Translations under genes and position numbers: made by a program
Origin: Flavobacteriaceae bacterium
GTDB taxonomy: Bacteria; Bacteroidota; Bacteroidia; Flavobacteriales; Flavobacteriaceae
Length of the DNA stretch: 41,644 nt
Assembly: GCA_029238515.1 (NCBI GenBank)
Contig: JAQWFW010000022.1
Span: 1 to 41,644 of the forward strand
Direction of reading: 5' to 3'
Shown: one piece after another, positions 41,552 to 41,644 of the stretch
Position numbering within the stretch: the stretch's first letter is position 1
Layout of the letters: each line of letters begins with the position of its first letter
The notes under the pieces: generated by a model
Database searches by the model: none
What the model was told of the DNA's origin: nothing
What the model saw: only the letters and a program-made list of their open reading frames with translations

Positions 41552-41644
41552 TTATTTCTTGAACTTAATCTGAGAATATTGCCCTAAATAGTATGCAATT
41601 AAAATAGGTGTAAACGAAAAAGCCATATTCTTTTCCAAAAAACC
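41552..41644 (-). CDS. C-terminal end of a membrane protein, partial
   Basis: Thirty codons and a stop (TAA at 41552-41554) run into the right window edge. They contain NMAFSFTPILIAYYLGQYS followed by QIKFKK, i.e. one transmembrane helix and a basic tail. The last helix with a lysine-rich end would fit a polytopic protein such as a glycan polymerase or flippase, but this cannot be decided from 30 residues. A good terminator downstream supports a true gene end. Confidence 0.5.
   Translation of the reverse strand, partial: GFLEKNMAFSFTPILIAYYLGQYSQIKFKK

Overview
The window is a stretch of chromosome from a marine-type Flavobacteriaceae (Bacteroidota). Three things point there. The DNA is AT-rich. 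Starts lack Shine-Dalgarno sequences, but TAnnTTTG-type -7 promoter boxes are present. The genes are also typical of the family: a branched-chain 2-oxoacid dehydrogenase E1, BshA for bacillithiol, a MutS2-like protein without Smr, LptD, TamB, a DUF4159 protein, a SIMPL protein and a GH3/serine-hydrolase fusion. About 35 protein genes are supported, including one partial gene at each end. I saw no rRNA, tRNA, CRISPR array, intact insertion sequence or prophage.

Layout. (1) 1-867, minus: 5' part of a 2-oxoacid dehydrogenase E1 gene. (2) 989-4004, plus: tight operon of a 2OG-Fe(II) oxygenase, a SUI1/YciH-like factor, a nucleoside phosphorylase and an orphan signal-less substrate-binding-fold protein, convergent with ung. 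(3) 4764-7319, plus: MutS2-like ATPase and a DCC thiol protein. (4) 7320-9824: small accessory island with an ORF6N-domain gene between two near-identical direct repeats, a lipoprotein gene whose end runs into a palindrome-rich element, and a secreted serine hydrolase. (5) 9825-16320, minus: GH3/serine-hydrolase fusion, bshA, aroC and a dicarboxylate/amino-acid symporter. (6) 16481-17720, plus: SIMPL protein overlapping an O6-alkylguanine-DNA methyltransferase. (7) 17728-22878, minus: envelope/redox operon of amidase, MlaD-like protein, membrane Fe-S protein, HAD protein, CCG Fe-S protein and a conserved protein of unknown function. (8) 22995-26087, plus: lptD and a RidA-family gene. (9) 26094-33578, minus: TamB-like giant, pfkA, gap, a strong terminator, and a BadF-type sugar kinase. 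(10) 33799-37869, plus: partly overlapping operon of tsaD, rsmE, DUF4159, a SpoU methyltransferase and a THUMP-like methyltransferase, i.e. mostly RNA modification. (11) 37962-39737, plus: two secreted NTF2/SnoaL-like proteins, the first carrying a cysteine-rich glycogen-binding-like domain, ended by a clear terminator. (12) 39790-40476: mostly non-coding, with a 57-codon gene that has a well-spaced flavobacterial promoter plus an older coding remnant. (13) 40477-41644, minus: a SAM methyltransferase and the tail of a membrane protein, possibly the edge of a surface-polysaccharide locus.

Functionally the core is housekeeping: envelope assembly (LptD, TamB, MlaD, amidase, GH3), glycolysis (pfkA-gap), DNA repair (ung, MGMT, MutS2) and translation/RNA modification. 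The most unusual parts are the repeat-flanked ORF6N unit with its neighbouring palindromic element, the small gene at 40033-40206, the TamB gene that lacks a conventional start for its membrane anchor, and the secreted NTF2-like pair. I did not find convincing evidence of a complete new multi-gene system. The accessory island at 7.3-9.8 kb is the best candidate for closer study.
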